This document shows, in pieces, positions 63,749-64,000 of a DNA stretch of 64,000 nucleotides. Each line of letters begins with the position of its first letter. Positions within the stretch are counted from its first letter, which is position 1. Location: contig JAPYOS010000008.1 in the NCBI GenBank assembly GCA_029938085.1, forward strand, positions 1 to 64,000, given 5' to 3'. The stretch comes from Oceanospirillaceae bacterium (lineage in GTDB: Bacteria > Pseudomonadota > Gammaproteobacteria > Pseudomonadales > Balneatricaceae). A program made the translations under genes and the position numbers. Under the pieces are notes generated by a model, which had not been told where the DNA came from, made no database searches, and saw only the letters and a list, made by a program, of their open reading frames with translations.

Positions 63749-64000
63749 TTACCAATCAAATTCAGCAATCTTGTATAGCTCAGCAGCATTTCTCAACGAT
63801 AACTCGCGGTAGGTTTTCCACTGCATAAAGGCCAATTGATTAATTTCATAGGCGTCGGTTAACTCACCACCGTCATTCAGCACCTTTTGAACTTCATCGA
63901 CCATATAGTTAACATAACCCATCGTATAGTAAGTTACAGTGTCCAGGTCTGTTACCCCACCGTGACCCGGAATGATGATTTTAGGATTCAAGGATTCAAG
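63749..64000 (-). CDS. Metallo-beta-lactamase-fold hydrolase, C-terminal part (cut by window edge)
   Basis: The reading frame is open through base 64000, so only the last 83 residues are seen. The segment IIIPGHGGVTD is the metal-binding motif of the metallo-beta-lactamase fold (third His region). A helical tail follows (YMVDEVQKVLNDGG) and ends in AEFDW. The rest of the protein and its start lie outside the window, so the subfamily cannot be named. Confidence 0.78.
   Translation of the reverse strand, partial: LESLNPKIIIPGHGGVTDLDTVTYYTMGYVNYMVDEVQKVLNDGGELTDAYEINQLAFMQWKTYRELSLRNAAELYKIAEFDW

Overview
The window reads as chromosomal DNA of a marine-type gammaproteobacterium. The clearest marker is the block gyrA-serC-pheA-(tyrA::aroA fusion)-cmk-rpsA-ihfB-lapA-lapB-pyrF. 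This order, and the fused TyrA-AroA protein, are known from Pseudomonas and from Oceanospirillales/Cellvibrionales relatives. Gene density is high and no stretch over 300 bases lacks a gene. Several genes (pyrF, lapA, two oxidoreductase-operon genes) start with TTG. I saw no insertion sequence, integrase, prophage or CRISPR array.

Layout. 1-1830: the 3' end of a tRNA-Asn gene with a terminator, a BaiN-type flavoprotein and an XRE regulator. 1874-7378: a type IV pilin, yacG, coaE, pilC, a short pilB, dgt and a ComEA-like protein; pilD is missing from its usual place between pilC and coaE. 7457-19474: the conserved housekeeping block, all on the minus strand. 19716-22679: ubiG, a YciK-type SDR, a GIY-YIG protein and a DUF3549 protein. 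22676-28682: a minus-strand operon (aldehyde dehydrogenase, altered M19 dipeptidase-like protein, a 568-residue protein of unknown function, a DUF3726-like protein) with a divergent LysR regulator. 28702-32288: D-cysteine desulfhydrase-like enzyme, a coiled-coil membrane protein, a split YeeE/YedE sulfur transporter and YqcC.

32437-38285: a LolA-like periplasmic protein and an outer-membrane barrel, divergent from an ABC ATPase and two FtsX-like permeases; together they suggest an export route across the envelope. 38351-43220: a PhyH-type Fe/2-oxoglutarate oxygenase followed directly by an HD-domain protein with the ligand pattern of mixed-valent di-iron oxygenases (compare PhnY*/PhnZ and TmpB), convergent with an operon of ureohydrolase, MOSC protein and GMC oxidoreductase. 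43352-48606: tRNA-Val, uvrB, an aminotransferase and an Atm1-type ABC exporter. 48616-56084: RidA, two more GMC oxidoreductases, a HAD phosphatase, a Na/Pi symporter and an alkaline-phosphatase-superfamily enzyme. 56047-63582: an IclR-controlled beta-oxidation-like cluster (thiolase, hydratase/dehydrogenase, paired acyl-CoA dehydrogenases, Zn alcohol dehydrogenase). The right edge cuts a metallo-beta-lactamase-fold gene.

The left third is core metabolism and cell biology. The right two thirds are accessory catabolism: three GMC alcohol oxidases/dehydrogenases, acyl-CoA enzymes, an aldehyde dehydrogenase and oxygenases, suited to a heterotroph using dissolved alcohols, amines or organophosphorus compounds. 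The strongest candidates for undescribed biology are the PhyH-HD oxygenase pair, the M19-like/568-residue/DUF3726 operon, and the LolA-barrel-ABC export module. All functional assignments come from reading motifs and context; no database search was run.
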